Part shown: piece after piece, positions 27,718-37,285 of the stretch
Position numbering within the stretch: the stretch's first letter is position 1
How the letters are laid out: each line of letters opens with the position of its first letter
NCBI GenBank assembly: GCA_913055735.1
Contig: CAJXKD010000002.1
Span: forward strand, 660,150 to 724,149
Reading direction: 5' to 3'
Origin: an uncultured Rhodospirillales bacterium
GTDB taxonomy: Bacteria; Pseudomonadota; Alphaproteobacteria; Rhodospirillales; UBA2165
Length of the DNA stretch: 64,000 bases
Program-made: the position numbers and the translations under genes
Notes under the pieces: model-generated
Databases searched by the model: none
The model's input: only the letters and a program-made list of their open reading frames with translations
What the model was told of the DNA's origin: nothing

Positions 27718-29004
27718 ATGGGGGAGAAAACGCCCGTGAGATGGCCTTTTTTGAAGTTCGGTGCCGTTGTAATTGCGGCCTTGCTCGTGTCTGGTTGTGT
27801 GACCAACGTCGGTAAGGTCCATTCGGTACCCGAAATCACCAAGGACACGTGGAAAGCGGCTCTTGCAAAAGGCCATGCAATCATCGTCGTCGGTTCCAGG
27901 TGCAGGCAGGGCGACTGTAGCCAACCCGTCTTAACTTGGCAGCGGCTCGGATTACGCGTTGCCCTGGATTCCAAAGGCCAGGTTGTCACGAACGATCGGG
28001 AACCGTGGCTGTTCCATCTTCTCGAAAAGGCAAAGCCGCCCAAAGAAGGTGACAAAGGTACCGTAGAGAAGTACCGAAGAGGAAATTTCGTCACCGTCAA
28101 AAACGGCCACGCGGTGACCGCCGAGACAGTCTCGTCGAACTGGAAAGAGTCGACCCACGTTATCGAGGTACCTGCCGGCCTTTTTGCTCTCACTGATGTC
28201 AGGCCATACAATTCCGAGGACACCACCACATTGGCGCTGCAAAGCGTTCATTTCCTCGTGCCACCTGGGGGTGTTCTTTACCTCGGTCATTACATGGTGC
28301 ACACCGTCACTCAGGGTGGCGCTTTTGCACATCGCGGCGTGACCGACGTCTCGTATTTTTCCGATCTTCCGTCAGCCCAGGCGGACGTAGCGAATGAGTA
28401 CTCTCCCGAACTCGCCGCCAGAATGCTGCCAGTTAAACCGATTTTCGCCGAACTGCCTTATGTCAAAAGAAACCTGGCCCGACCGGGCATGATTAGTTGG
28501 TTCGTCAGCGACGATTCAGGCGATGAAAATACTTGGACCAACCGGCTCGCCGCCATGGAAAGTAACGACGGGGAAAGCCGCTTCCCCATCAAACTTGGTG
28601 TTACGTACGAAACGTTCGACAGTGACATTAAATTCTGTGGCAGAGTTTCCGTTGCATCGATTGCGAACAGCCTGCTGGATTCTTCTGGGTTCGATGGAGA
28701 AGCCTTTGCCGCGCATATCATGCTCGGACTATTATTCGGGCCCGGCGCGGGTGGCCGAGTCCGTGGAGATTTCAGCTACGCCAATTTCCGGAACTGCATG
28801 ATTTTTCGGGGTTATCAGCTCATGGAGGTAGACGCCCAGCTGAAAGAGGAGCTGACACCGTTGACCGACAAGATGCGCTTTTTCCATATGAAAAAGTATA
28901 TGGACGAGGCGGAACCAACCCCCTCCTACCAGCAAGAAAGGAAGGGGCCGGACCTAAAACGATATAAAAAGACCCGCCCCGGTAAGGGCGGGTCTTCAAT
29001 CTGA
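27718..29004 (+). CDS. Predicted lipoprotein of unknown function, 428 residues
   Basis: Not recognised. Residues 1-28 form a lipoprotein signal: a positive n-region, hydrophobic FGAVVIAALLV and lipobox SGC before VTNVGK. The body mixes beta-rich segments (HVIEVPAGLFALTDVRPY, FLVPPGGVLYLGHYMVHTVT) with two further cysteines (CRQGDC near 62-66) and late FCGRVSVASIANSLLDSS. The "PPGG..YLG" block resembles uncharacterised bacterial lipoproteins with a PG-x-YIG strand, a weak analogy. The last ~15 residues are Lys/Gly/Ser-rich because the convergent livK terminator is embedded in the coding sequence. GC looks lower than in neighbouring genes. No partner is evident. Confidence 0.75.
   Translation: MGEKTPVRWPFLKFGAVVIAALLVSGCVTNVGKVHSVPEITKDTWKAALAKGHAIIVVGSRCRQGDCSQPVLTWQRLGLRVALDSKGQVVTNDREPWLFHLLEKAKPPKEGDKGTVEKYRRGNFVTVKNGHAVTAETVSSNWKESTHVIEVPAGLFALTDVRPYNSEDTTTLALQSVHFLVPPGGVLYLGHYMVHTVTQGGAFAHRGVTDVSYFSDLPSAQADVANEYSPELAARMLPVKPIFAELPYVKRNLARPGMISWFVSDDSGDENTWTNRLAAMESNDGESRFPIKLGVTYETFDSDIKFCGRVSVASIANSLLDSSGFDGEAFAAHIMLGLLFGPGAGGRVRGDFSYANFRNCMIFRGYQLMEVDAQLKEELTPLTDKMRFFHMKKYMDEAEPTPSYQQERKGPDLKRYKKTRPGKGGSSI
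28966..28996 (-). terminator. livK terminator embedded in the lipoprotein coding sequence
   Basis: AAGACCCGCCC (28969-28979) and GGGCGGGTCTT (28986-28996) form a perfect 11-bp stem. On the minus strand it is followed by a T-run (28966-28970). It lies inside the last codons of the convergent gene 27718-29004. Confidence 0.88.
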
Positions 29005-29021
29005 AATTTATCGGCGGTTAT

Positions 29022-30236
29022 TTATTCCGGTTCGAACACCTTAATGGTGACGATCTTGCCGTCCTGGATTTCCCAGTGAGCGTAAGTACCGGCGACATCG
29101 CCCGCTTTATCGAAGTTCTGCGGGCCCGACGCACCGACATAGTCGATGTCCTGACCGTCCTCGAGCAGCTTTTTCGCTTTGGCGAATTCGCCCGGCAAAA
29201 TCTGCGCGCCGGGTGGATTGGAGACGTCACGAATGGCGTCACGGATCGCTTTCGCGTCGTTGCGTTTCGCCTTTACCGCTGCCAGCGCCGCGATGATGGT
29301 CGCGTCATAGGCTGAATCGATAAACGGCTTGGGCGGCAGTTCGCCGAACTGTTTCTCGTAGGCGGCTTTGAACAAGTCAGCACCCTGCCCCGTTGCTTGC
29401 GGCGCGGTGGCGAAGGTGCCGTTGAGATACTGCGCGCCGATGGAGGAAATGATCTCCGGGGCTTTCATGCCGTCCGTGAAAATGAACTTGCTGAAATAGC
29501 CGCCCTCAAGCGACTGTTTAAGGATGGGAATGCCATCCTCGGGATAGGAAATAAGCAGAAGTCTCTCCGCACCTCCTTTGGCCGCCTTCTGTAGCTCGCC
29601 GCGATAGGACGCCTGCTTGTCCTCGAAGGCAATGGATTGAAGAACCTTGCCGCCGCCGGTTGCGAAGTTCTTGGAGAAAGCTTCCGCCAAGCCCTTCCCG
29701 TAATCATTGTTCACATACAGGATAGCGACGGTAGCAACCTTCTTCTGCAGCGCGACTTGTGCCAGCGCGACCCCCTGAACAGCATCCGTGGGCACGGTCC
29801 GGAACAGGAAGTCGTTGTCGGCAAGGCCCGTGATTTCCGGCGACGTCGATGCACTGGAAATTTGCGGAACGCCCGCGCTGCTGGTCACCGTACTCGCGAC
29901 GGGGATTGTCACGCCGCTGGACAGTGCCCCGACAATCGCGTTGACCTTGTCGATCGATACCAGTTTCTGAGCCGCGTCGACGCCGGGTTGCGGCGAGGTT
30001 TGCGTATCGCCGACGATGTAGGTGACGGCTTCACCATTGACGCCGCCTGCATTATTGATCTCCTCGATCGCCAGCTTGACACCGTTGAACGAGGATTCGC
30101 CATATGCCTGCAAGCCGCCGGTCATCGGCATAAGCGCGCCGATTTTCAATCCTTCAGCATGGCTAGCGGCCGAAAGAAGAAGAGCGGCCGCAAAGGTCGT
30201 GCCGGCAACTCCTCTGGTTATGCCCATTCGTGTCAT
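29022..30236 (-). CDS. livK: Branched-chain amino acid ABC transporter substrate-binding protein LivK-like
   Basis: The 404-residue protein has a Sec signal peptide (GTTFAAALLLSAASHA, cleavage before EGLKIG), then a Leu/Ile/Val-binding fold: KIGALMPMTGGLQAYGES, VKLAIEEINNAGGVNGE, and GALSSGVTIPVASTVT. It delivers ligand to the LivGFHM permease encoded 1.4 kb away on the opposite strand, so expression of receptor and permease is separately controlled. The specificity could be branched-chain amino acids or another amide. It has its own terminator at 28966-28996. Confidence 0.92.
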   Translation of the reverse strand: MTRMGITRGVAGTTFAAALLLSAASHAEGLKIGALMPMTGGLQAYGESSFNGVKLAIEEINNAGGVNGEAVTYIVGDTQTSPQPGVDAAQKLVSIDKVNAIVGALSSGVTIPVASTVTSSAGVPQISSASTSPEITGLADNDFLFRTVPTDAVQGVALAQVALQKKVATVAILYVNNDYGKGLAEAFSKNFATGGGKVLQSIAFEDKQASYRGELQKAAKGGAERLLLISYPEDGIPILKQSLEGGYFSKFIFTDGMKAPEIISSIGAQYLNGTFATAPQATGQGADLFKAAYEKQFGELPPKPFIDSAYDATIIAALAAVKAKRNDAKAIRDAIRDVSNPPGAQILPGEFAKAKKLLEDGQDIDYVGASGPQNFDKAGDVAGTYAHWEIQDGKIVTIKVFEPE

Positions 30237-30320
30237 GATTCCGCCCTTCTCCGGTTGTTATCGGAAGCGGAAACTGTACTCAGGAGAGCCGCGCCGCGCA
30301 ATATGGGCTCGATCGTCAGG

Positions 30321-30339
30321 AAAAAGCCCCGCAGGAGGC
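30321..30339 (-). terminator. Possible terminator after the DUF6898-like gene
   Basis: On the minus strand GCCTC pairs with GGGGC (one G·U) around a 4-base loop and is followed by TTTTT. It begins 12 bases after the stop of the 77-residue gene and lies in the livK upstream region. Confidence 0.5.
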
Positions 30340-30350
30340 GCCAGAACGGT

Positions 30351-30584
30351 CTATATGAGGTTCTGGCGGTGCGATGCCGCGCCCTTTTCCTCTTGTTTCT
30401 TTCTAAGGACATAGCGGAGCTTGTTGAGGGCGATTTGCTCAAGCCGCTGTTTGCCCGCCCGGGGGTCTCCGACGATGGACACCTCGATCCGCGTAACCGG
30501 ATCGACGGCGCAAACCTTGATGTAAGCGCCCTGCGGAATGAATTCGAAAAGGACTTCGCCTAATTTTGTCGGCTTGGTCGCCAT
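30351..30584 (-). CDS. Small conserved protein, DUF6898-like
   Basis: The 77-residue protein has KLGEVLFEFIPQGAYIKVCA, then DPVTRIEVSIVGDPRAGKQR and ALNKLRYVLRKK. This beta-beta-helix pattern resembles a small alphaproteobacterial family (DUF6898) of unknown function. It is cytoplasmic with no motif that predicts chemistry. It is divergent from hemB, and a possible terminator follows it. The family name is my recollection, not a search result. Confidence 0.7.
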   Translation of the reverse strand: MATKPTKLGEVLFEFIPQGAYIKVCAVDPVTRIEVSIVGDPRAGKQRLEQIALNKLRYVLRKKQEEKGAASHRQNLI

Positions 30585-30702
30585 GGGATCACCCGATCAC
30601 CACATGATGGAGATTTTGCCGGCGCGGGGCGTTTGAAGCGCGCGTCGCGCCCCCATATTGCATAAGGAGCCTTGACAGACTGTAAACCGCCATGGTCACT
30701 GA

Positions 30703-31725
<1,023 letters not shown>

Positions 31726-31731
31726 TACGGA

Positions 31732-32244
31732 TTAGTTTGGCGCGCCGTTGCCGGTGTTGGTGGCGCTATGCTTACGCAACAGACGATCGATATCGAGCAC
31801 GACCATTAGCTGCTTCTCCAGCTGAAAAATACCGCACGCAAAGTCGCGCCATGCGGGATTCAACGTTCCAGGCACCTTTTCCCGATCCGTGGACGGCAGG
31901 CTGAGCACTTCACCGATTTCATCGACCAACAGCGTATAGAGATCGTTCTGCTGTTCGACGGTCACGCCCATTCCTTGCTGATTGTCCTCTGCTTTCGGAA
32001 GGCCGAGGCGGATGCGCACATCGATCACCGTGACAATACGCCCACGCAGGTTGATCGACCCCCGGACTTCCGGCGGCGCCAGCGGAACCCTGGCGATATC
32101 TTCCGTACGGAGAATGTCTTGGACCTGCAGCACGGGAACACCGAAGAGTTGCCCGTTAACCACGAAGGTTACGAACTGTTCGAGGTCGTTCGCGTGAATT
32201 TTATCAAGGTCACTCGTCGTATCTGATGAGATGAGTTGGTCCAT
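31732..32244 (-). CDS. cheW: Chemotaxis coupling protein CheW
   Basis: The 170-residue protein is a single CheW domain: EQFVTFVVNGQLFGVPVLQV, VRGSINLRGRIVTVIDVRIR, and DLYTLLVDEIGEVLSLPS, ending with FQLEKQLMVVLDIDRLL. CheW links chemoreceptors to the CheA kinase. No CheA, receptor or CheY gene lies nearby, so it may serve a distant cluster. It is divergent from motA, with 357 bases between. Confidence 0.93.
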   Translation of the reverse strand: MDQLISSDTTSDLDKIHANDLEQFVTFVVNGQLFGVPVLQVQDILRTEDIARVPLAPPEVRGSINLRGRIVTVIDVRIRLGLPKAEDNQQGMGVTVEQQNDLYTLLVDEIGEVLSLPSTDREKVPGTLNPAWRDFACGIFQLEKQLMVVLDIDRLLRKHSATNTGNGAPN

Positions 32245-32601
32245 CCGTCGCCTCCGCCGATCGGCCTATTGCCGGCCGTATACAGGGTCCTACGCTGAAG
32301 ATATCGGGATGATCGGGACATATAACAAGCCCCATCCCGGTCGCAGGCAGGATATCAAGGATTTCAAGGGTTAACGGAACATTATTTAACCTTTTTAGCT
32401 CTGTTAATCCCCCTCGGGCATCCCAACATTAGACAAGCAGTACCGCGCGTTACGGGCCATCGGCGGGTGGTTGAATCGGCGTGGATCGAGACCACCTGTC
32501 AAGAAGAACTGCTGCGCGGTTCGGTTTCGGTGCAACGCTCACATTAGAGTGGGGAAAAAATCGGGCATCGGGGACACCCGTTCCGATCTTGAGTTTGACG
32601 G
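32245..32601. other. Intergenic region between divergent cheW and motA with TTAA half-sites
   Basis: No coding frame is supported. TTAA occurs at 32371, 32386 and 32404, with the first pair inside GGTTAACGGAAC and ATTATTTAACC, a loose inverted repeat. CtrA sites in alphaproteobacteria are TTAA-N7-TTAA, which none of these match exactly. Otherwise nothing is seen. Confidence 0.4.
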
Positions 32602-33468
32602 ATGTTCTTTATCATCGGATTCGTAGTGGTGTTCGGCAGCGTGGTGGGCGGCTACCTCGCGCTGGGCGGTCACCTGGACGTTCTTTGGCAGCCTTTCGAG
32701 TTTGTCATTATCGGCGGCGCCGCGCTCGGGTCGTTTTTCGTCGGCAATACGAAACGGATAATCAGCGGCGTTGCCGGCAACATCGGCAAGATCGTCAAAG
32801 GTCCGAAGTATAAGAAAAGCGACTATCTCGAACTCCTGAGCATCATGTATTCCCTCTTCCGCTTGGCAAAGAGCAAGGGCGATCTCGCGCTCGAAGGCCA
32901 TGTCGAGCGTCCTGCGGAAAGCAATATCTTCAATCGGTATCCGTCGTTCGCTTCGGACCATCATATGGTCGAATTCGCGTGCGACTACTTGCGTCTGCTG
33001 ACTCTCGGCGCGACGACGTCGCACGAAATCGAGGCGGTGATGGACCTCGAGATGGAAACTCACCACAACGAGGAGCATGACATTGCCGGCGCGGTCGCAA
33101 CCTTGGGCGACGCGTTCCCGGCCTTGGGTATCGTGGCTGCCGTGCTTGGCGTGATCCATACCATGGGGTCGATCACCGAACCCCCGGAAGTTCTTGGCCA
33201 TTTGATTGGCGGTGCGTTGGTGGGCACCTTCTTCGGTATTCTCATGTCTTACGGTCTTGTCAGCCCGATGGCGTCCATGCTCCAGAAAGTATTTACGGCC
33301 GATTCCAAATATGTCGAATGCATCAAAACCGGCATTATCGCGCACATGCAGGGCTATGCCCCGCAGGTCTCCGTCGAATTTGCTCGGAAAGTTCTCAATG
33401 GCGATGTCCGCCCCAGCTTCGCGGAACTGGAAGAGTTCCTCCAAAACATCCCGCCGGAAGCCCAATAG
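32602..33468 (+). CDS. motA: Flagellar motor stator protein MotA
   Basis: The 288-residue protein has the MotA topology, two N-terminal helices, a large cytoplasmic loop and two C-terminal helices. Motifs are IIGGAALGSFFVGN, DHHMVEFACDYLRLLTLGA and TLGDAFPALGIVAAVLGVIH, followed by MGSITEPPEVLGHLIGGALV and GTFFGILMSYGLVSPMAS. Conserved prolines in the last helices are present. MotA with MotB forms the proton channel that drives the flagellum. motB follows after 35 bases. A clear Shine-Dalgarno is not visible. Confidence 0.96.
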   Translation: MFFIIGFVVVFGSVVGGYLALGGHLDVLWQPFEFVIIGGAALGSFFVGNTKRIISGVAGNIGKIVKGPKYKKSDYLELLSIMYSLFRLAKSKGDLALEGHVERPAESNIFNRYPSFASDHHMVEFACDYLRLLTLGATTSHEIEAVMDLEMETHHNEEHDIAGAVATLGDAFPALGIVAAVLGVIHTMGSITEPPEVLGHLIGGALVGTFFGILMSYGLVSPMASMLQKVFTADSKYVECIKTGIIAHMQGYAPQVSVEFARKVLNGDVRPSFAELEEFLQNIPPEAQ

Positions 33469-33503
33469 ATGAGCCCCATAGGTGATGTGGTCCGGATCTG
33501 ATT

Positions 33504-34508
33504 ATGGCTGATAGCGCCGACGGCTCCATAATTATCAAACGCATCAAGAAAGGTGGCGGAGACCATCATGGCGGCGCGTGGAAGATCGCCTATGCCGACT
33601 TCGTGACCGCGATGATGGCCTTCTTTCTGTTGCTGTGGCTTCTCAATTCCGTCACGGAAGAGCAATTGCAGGGCATCTCCAATTACTTCGCACCGGCAAG
33701 CGCGTCGCGTACGACCAGCGGCGCCGGCGGTATTCTCGGCGGACAAGTACTTGGTGAGCCGGGATCCCAGCAAAGCTCACTATCAAAGCCATCCATCAGG
33801 TTGGTTCTGCCGCCGCCCCGCACCGGCCTCGGCGGCGAAGATGTGAGCGAAACCCCCACGGAAACGGACGAGTCCCAACAGGGAAATTCCGAACAGGACG
33901 CGGAGAACGGCCGTGACGGCGATTCCACGGGAGAATCGGAGGCCGCAGAGGCCGAACAAGAGCAGTTCGAGCAGGCGCAACAGCAGCTGCGTCAGGCGCT
34001 GAAAGACATCCCCAACGCGGAAGTCCTGGCGCGTAGTCTTGTCGTCGACGACACGCCAGAAGGGCTTCGCGTGCAAATTGTCGATCAGGATGGGCTCTCC
34101 ATGTTCCCCAGCGGCAGCGCCGAGCCTTTGCCGCGCACAATCCAACTGCTGGAACTGGTGATGGATGTCATTAAAAATATGCCCCAGAAAATAGCCGTCA
34201 GCGGCCATACGGACTCTGTGCCTTTCACGAGCCGTGAGAACTACTCCAACTGGGAATTGTCAGCTGACCGGGCCAACTCGGCCCGACGCGTTCTCGAGGC
34301 CAAAGGGCTGCCGGAAGAGCGGCTCGCCCGAGTCGTGGGCAAGTCCGATACCGAGCCGTTGATCCCGGAAGACCCTCAAAATGCCCGGAACCGGCGGCTA
34401 AGCATCGTTCTTCTTAGAGGCACGAATACTGAGGAAGAGACGAACGAACAGCGCATTGATTTGGAGCGTTTACTGAAAGAGCAAAGTGGGGCCCCCCTAC
34501 CCCACTAA
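33504..34508 (+). CDS. motB: Flagellar motor stator protein MotB
   Basis: The 334-residue protein begins with a short cytoplasmic tail and one membrane helix carrying the proton-accepting Asp32 (KIAYADFVTAMMAFFLLLWL). A long acidic, Gln-rich linker (about 100-165) follows. The OmpA-like peptidoglycan-binding domain contains AVSGHTDSVPFTSRENYSNW and ELSADRANSARRVLEAKGL, with late PQNARNRRLSIVLL. It anchors the stator to the cell wall. The linker is longer than in E. coli, as in other alphaproteobacteria. A GTGGGG/CCCCAC hairpin covers the last codons. Confidence 0.96.
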   Translation: MADSADGSIIIKRIKKGGGDHHGGAWKIAYADFVTAMMAFFLLLWLLNSVTEEQLQGISNYFAPASASRTTSGAGGILGGQVLGEPGSQQSSLSKPSIRLVLPPPRTGLGGEDVSETPTETDESQQGNSEQDAENGRDGDSTGESEAAEAEQEQFEQAQQQLRQALKDIPNAEVLARSLVVDDTPEGLRVQIVDQDGLSMFPSGSAEPLPRTIQLLELVMDVIKNMPQKIAVSGHTDSVPFTSRENYSNWELSADRANSARRVLEAKGLPEERLARVVGKSDTEPLIPEDPQNARNRRLSIVLLRGTNTEEETNEQRIDLERLLKEQSGAPLPH

Positions 34509-34664
34509 ATGTGGCGCCCTATCGAATGACCACTACCGCATGGGGGTAATCCCGTGCACAATAACGGCGCTGGGACGCCTATATTAGGGCCACTACGAAT
34601 GGACCGCCGCGCCCCTGGCCGCTAGGGTAAATTGGATCGCCCCGTGGATAACGGAACGGATTGA

Positions 34665-35408
34665 ATGAAGCATAACCTGACCCACCGGCCCACATCGTTT
34701 TTTATTACGGCGCCGCTCCCCTGCCCCTATATCGAGGGCAATTTCGAACGGCGTATCGTTGCCGAGTTGTCAGGATCGGAAGCCACGTCGCTTCACGATA
34801 CGCTTTCACGCGTGGGGTTTCGGCGAAGTCACGGCCTTGTCTATGCACCGGTTTGCCAAGGATGCAATGCCTGCCAGGCGGTACGGACCGTGGTTGCCGA
34901 CTTCCAGCCCTCAACGTCGCAACGGCGTACATTCCGCGCAAACGAGGATTTGATCGAACGGGTCAAGCCGGCGCGCGCGACCGCGGAACAGTTCAGCCTT
35001 TTCGCCGCTTATCAGGACACGCGCCATAGCGGTGGCGATATGGCGACGATGGATTTCTATGACTATCAGGCGTTAATCGAAGAAACGCCCGTCGAGTCGG
35101 AAATCATCGAATACCGGACACCGGAAGGTCAGCTTGTGGCTGCCTGCCTGACGGACATCATGAGTGACGGTCTTTCCGCCGTGTACAGCTACTTCGATCC
35201 CGAACAGCCGCGCCGGAGCCTCGGCACCTATATGATCCTGCGGCTAATCGAACGCGCCCGGCAAAACGGCATGCCCTACGTCTATCTCGGTTATTGGATC
35301 CGGGGTAGCCGTAAAATGGCCTACAAGGACCGTTTTCAGCCGCTCGAATACTATGCCGGCGACGGTTGGCGCGCATTGGATGTTTCCGAGGACACGCCGC
35401 CCGAATAG
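34665..35408 (+). CDS. bpt: Arginyl/leucyl-tRNA--protein transferase, ATE/Bpt family
   Basis: The 247-residue protein transfers an amino acid from aminoacyl-tRNA to N-terminal Asp or Glu, marking proteins for the ClpAPS N-degron pathway. N-terminal ATE features are PLPCPYIEGNFERRIVAEL and VYAPVCQGCNACQAVRTVV with clustered cysteines. The C-terminal ATE half has DGLSAVYSYFDPEQPRRSLG and YVYLGYWIRGSRKMAYKDRF. The proteobacterial members are usually leucyltransferases (Bpt), but residues alone cannot settle specificity. It stands between motB and the TRAP operon with 150-base gaps each side. Confidence 0.92.
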   Translation: MKHNLTHRPTSFFITAPLPCPYIEGNFERRIVAELSGSEATSLHDTLSRVGFRRSHGLVYAPVCQGCNACQAVRTVVADFQPSTSQRRTFRANEDLIERVKPARATAEQFSLFAAYQDTRHSGGDMATMDFYDYQALIEETPVESEIIEYRTPEGQLVAACLTDIMSDGLSAVYSYFDPEQPRRSLGTYMILRLIERARQNGMPYVYLGYWIRGSRKMAYKDRFQPLEYYAGDGWRALDVSEDTPPE

Positions 35409-35552
35409 GCTGCCACGCCGGCACCCGCGTTCCTTCTTAAGTGCTTTCTCCATTTGCACGATTTCGGAATCGGCGATAGGCTCGCCGGTACAAGGTGGGA
35501 TTCAACCCCCTACGCCGAATTTCTAATAATTTGCACATGGGAGACATCGCTT

Positions 35553-36656
35553 ATGAAACGCCGTGAATTCATTAAGGGCGCAGCCGTTGCCGGTGCCGCC
35601 ACAGCCGCCGCAACGTCGACCCTTTCCACGCCGGCCATCGCGCAAGGCGTTAAGGAACTGAAACTCGTCACCACTTGGCCGAAGAACTTCCCGGGTTTGG
35701 GAACGGGCGCCGAACGCTTTGCCAAACGCATCAACGATATGAGCGGCGGCTCGTTGACCGTAAAGGTATTCGCCGCCGGAGAACTCGTTCCGCCCTTCGA
35801 ATCTTTTGACGCCGTTTCCAATGGCACCGCCGACATGTATCACGGCGCCGAGTACTATTGGCAGGGCAAGTCCAAGGCCTTCAATTTCTTTGCCGCGGTC
35901 CCCTACGGTCTGACGGCCACCGAGCAATCCGCGTGGATTCACCACGGCGGCGGACAGCAGCTGTGGGATGAACTCTCGGCCGGTTTCAAAGTCAAACCTT
36001 TCATGGCCGCGAACACCGGCGTGCAGATGGGCGGCTGGTTCAACAAGGAAGTCAATTCCCTCGAAGACTACAAAGGCCTGAAGATCCGGATGCCGGGTCT
36101 CGGCGGTGAAGTGCTGCGTAAGATCGGGGCAGCCGCCGTGTCGCTGCCCGGCGGCGAAATCTTCCCGGCGCTTCAATCCGGCGCGATCGACGCCACCGAA
36201 TGGGTCGGACCTTGGAACGATCTCGCGTTCGGTTTCTATAAGGTCACCAAGTACTACTACTACCCGGGGTTCCATGAACCAGGCACGACCCTAAGTGTCG
36301 GTATCAATCTGGATGTCTGGAATTCGCTGTCGACCGAACACAAGGCCATCATCGAGGCGGCCGCGACGGCGGAGAACGATTATACCCTTGCCGAGTTCAA
36401 CGCCCGCAACAACGACTCACTCAATACACTGATTAACCAGCACAACGTCGTTCTGAAGAAGTTCCCGGACGAAGTCATGTACGCGATCGGTGAAGCCTCG
36501 GGTGACGTTGTCGGTGGGGTCCGCAGCGACAGTGCCATTACCGCCAAGGTGCTGGACAGTTTCCTCAAGTTCCGTAAGCAGTCTATCGCTTGGTCGAAAT
36601 TGTCCGACCAAGCCTACTGGAACGCCCGGATCTTGCCGTTCAAATACGCCAGTTGA
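35553..36656 (+). CDS. dctP: TRAP transporter substrate-binding protein DctP (Tat-exported)
   Basis: With Met at 35553 (GGGAGA upstream) the 367-residue protein begins MKRREFIKGAAVAGAA, a twin-arginine signal, with cleavage likely after STPAIA. The open frame back to 35454 adds no family sequence. The mature part starts KELKLVTTWPKNFPGLGTGA and includes GAIDATEWVGPWNDLAFGFY, matching the TakP-like 2-oxoacid/monocarboxylate branch. A terminator at 36670-36705 follows, so this gene is probably expressed in excess over its permease. Confidence 0.93.
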   Translation: MKRREFIKGAAVAGAATAAATSTLSTPAIAQGVKELKLVTTWPKNFPGLGTGAERFAKRINDMSGGSLTVKVFAAGELVPPFESFDAVSNGTADMYHGAEYYWQGKSKAFNFFAAVPYGLTATEQSAWIHHGGGQQLWDELSAGFKVKPFMAANTGVQMGGWFNKEVNSLEDYKGLKIRMPGLGGEVLRKIGAAAVSLPGGEIFPALQSGAIDATEWVGPWNDLAFGFYKVTKYYYYPGFHEPGTTLSVGINLDVWNSLSTEHKAIIEAAATAENDYTLAEFNARNNDSLNTLINQHNVVLKKFPDEVMYAIGEASGDVVGGVRSDSAITAKVLDSFLKFRKQSIAWSKLSDQAYWNARILPFKYAS

Positions 36657-36669
36657 TGTGATACCCAGG

Positions 36670-36705
36670 ATGGCCCGCACGCACAGCAGGCGGGCCATCT
36701 TTTTC
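36670..36705 (+). terminator. Intrinsic terminator between dctP and dctQ
   Basis: ATGGCCCG (36670-36677) and CGGGCCAT (36691-36698) form an 8-bp stem, followed by CTTTTTCTC. It lies within the 75-base gap inside the TRAP operon, so read-through would set the ratio of binding protein to permease. Confidence 0.75.
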
Positions 36706-36731
36706 TCTACCACATCAACTGGAGCCGTTTC

Positions 36732-37274
36732 TTGAGCGCCCTTTCCACCCTTGCCCGATGGATCGATACATTTAACGACCTGATCGGCCGGGCTACCGCC
36801 TGGACCGCGCTTGCCATGGTGCTGATCCAGTTCACCGTCGTGGTGATGCGATACATCTTCGGTGTCGGCTCGATCATGATGCAGGAATCGGTGATTTACC
36901 TGCATGCGGTTCTTTTTATGGTCGGTGCCGGTTACACGCTCCTGCACGGCGGCCATGTCAGAGTGGACGTGTTCTATCGGGATGCCTCCGAGAAAATCAA
37001 AGCGTGGGTTGATTTCATTGGGGTTTGGATTTTCCTGATCCCCGTTTGCATCCTCATATCGATCTATTCCTGGCCTTATATCCGGATTTCCTGGAAGGTC
37101 CTCGAAGGATCAAAGGAGACGAGCGGGATCCAGGGCGTATTTCTGCTCAAATCCGTCATTCTGGTTTTTGCCATCCTCGTCGCCCTGCAGGGCATCGCCA
37201 TGGCGGCCCGGTCAATCCTGCACCTTGCCGGCATTCGGGTCGCTGAACCCGAAGAAGACAAGCCGCTCGCCTGA
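36732..37274 (+). CDS. dctQ: TRAP transporter small permease DctQ
   Basis: The 180-residue membrane protein begins at a TTG (36732) with GGAG upstream. An internal GTG or ATG (for example in ALAMVLIQ) would cut into the first helix. It has four helices: TAWTALAMVLIQFTVVVMRY, SVIYLHAVLFMVGAGYTLLH, GVWIFLIPVCILISIYSW, and LLKSVILVFAILVALQGIAM. The GGHVRVDVFYRDASE loop is typical of DctQ. It pairs with DctM, whose start follows 11 bases later. Confidence 0.92.
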   Translation: MSALSTLARWIDTFNDLIGRATAWTALAMVLIQFTVVVMRYIFGVGSIMMQESVIYLHAVLFMVGAGYTLLHGGHVRVDVFYRDASEKIKAWVDFIGVWIFLIPVCILISIYSWPYIRISWKVLEGSKETSGIQGVFLLKSVILVFAILVALQGIAMAARSILHLAGIRVAEPEEDKPLA

Positions 37275-37285
37275 GGAATATTGAG

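Noticed and set aside
32371..32407. CtrA box TTAA-N7-TTAA in the cheW-motA gap
   Set aside because: The three TTAA elements are 15 and 18 bases apart rather than 11, so the consensus is not met. Kept only as a note in the intergenic entry.
34642..34650. DnaA box (CGTGGATAA) before the ATE gene
   Set aside because: A single near-match with no cluster, AT-rich unwinding region or replication genes nearby.
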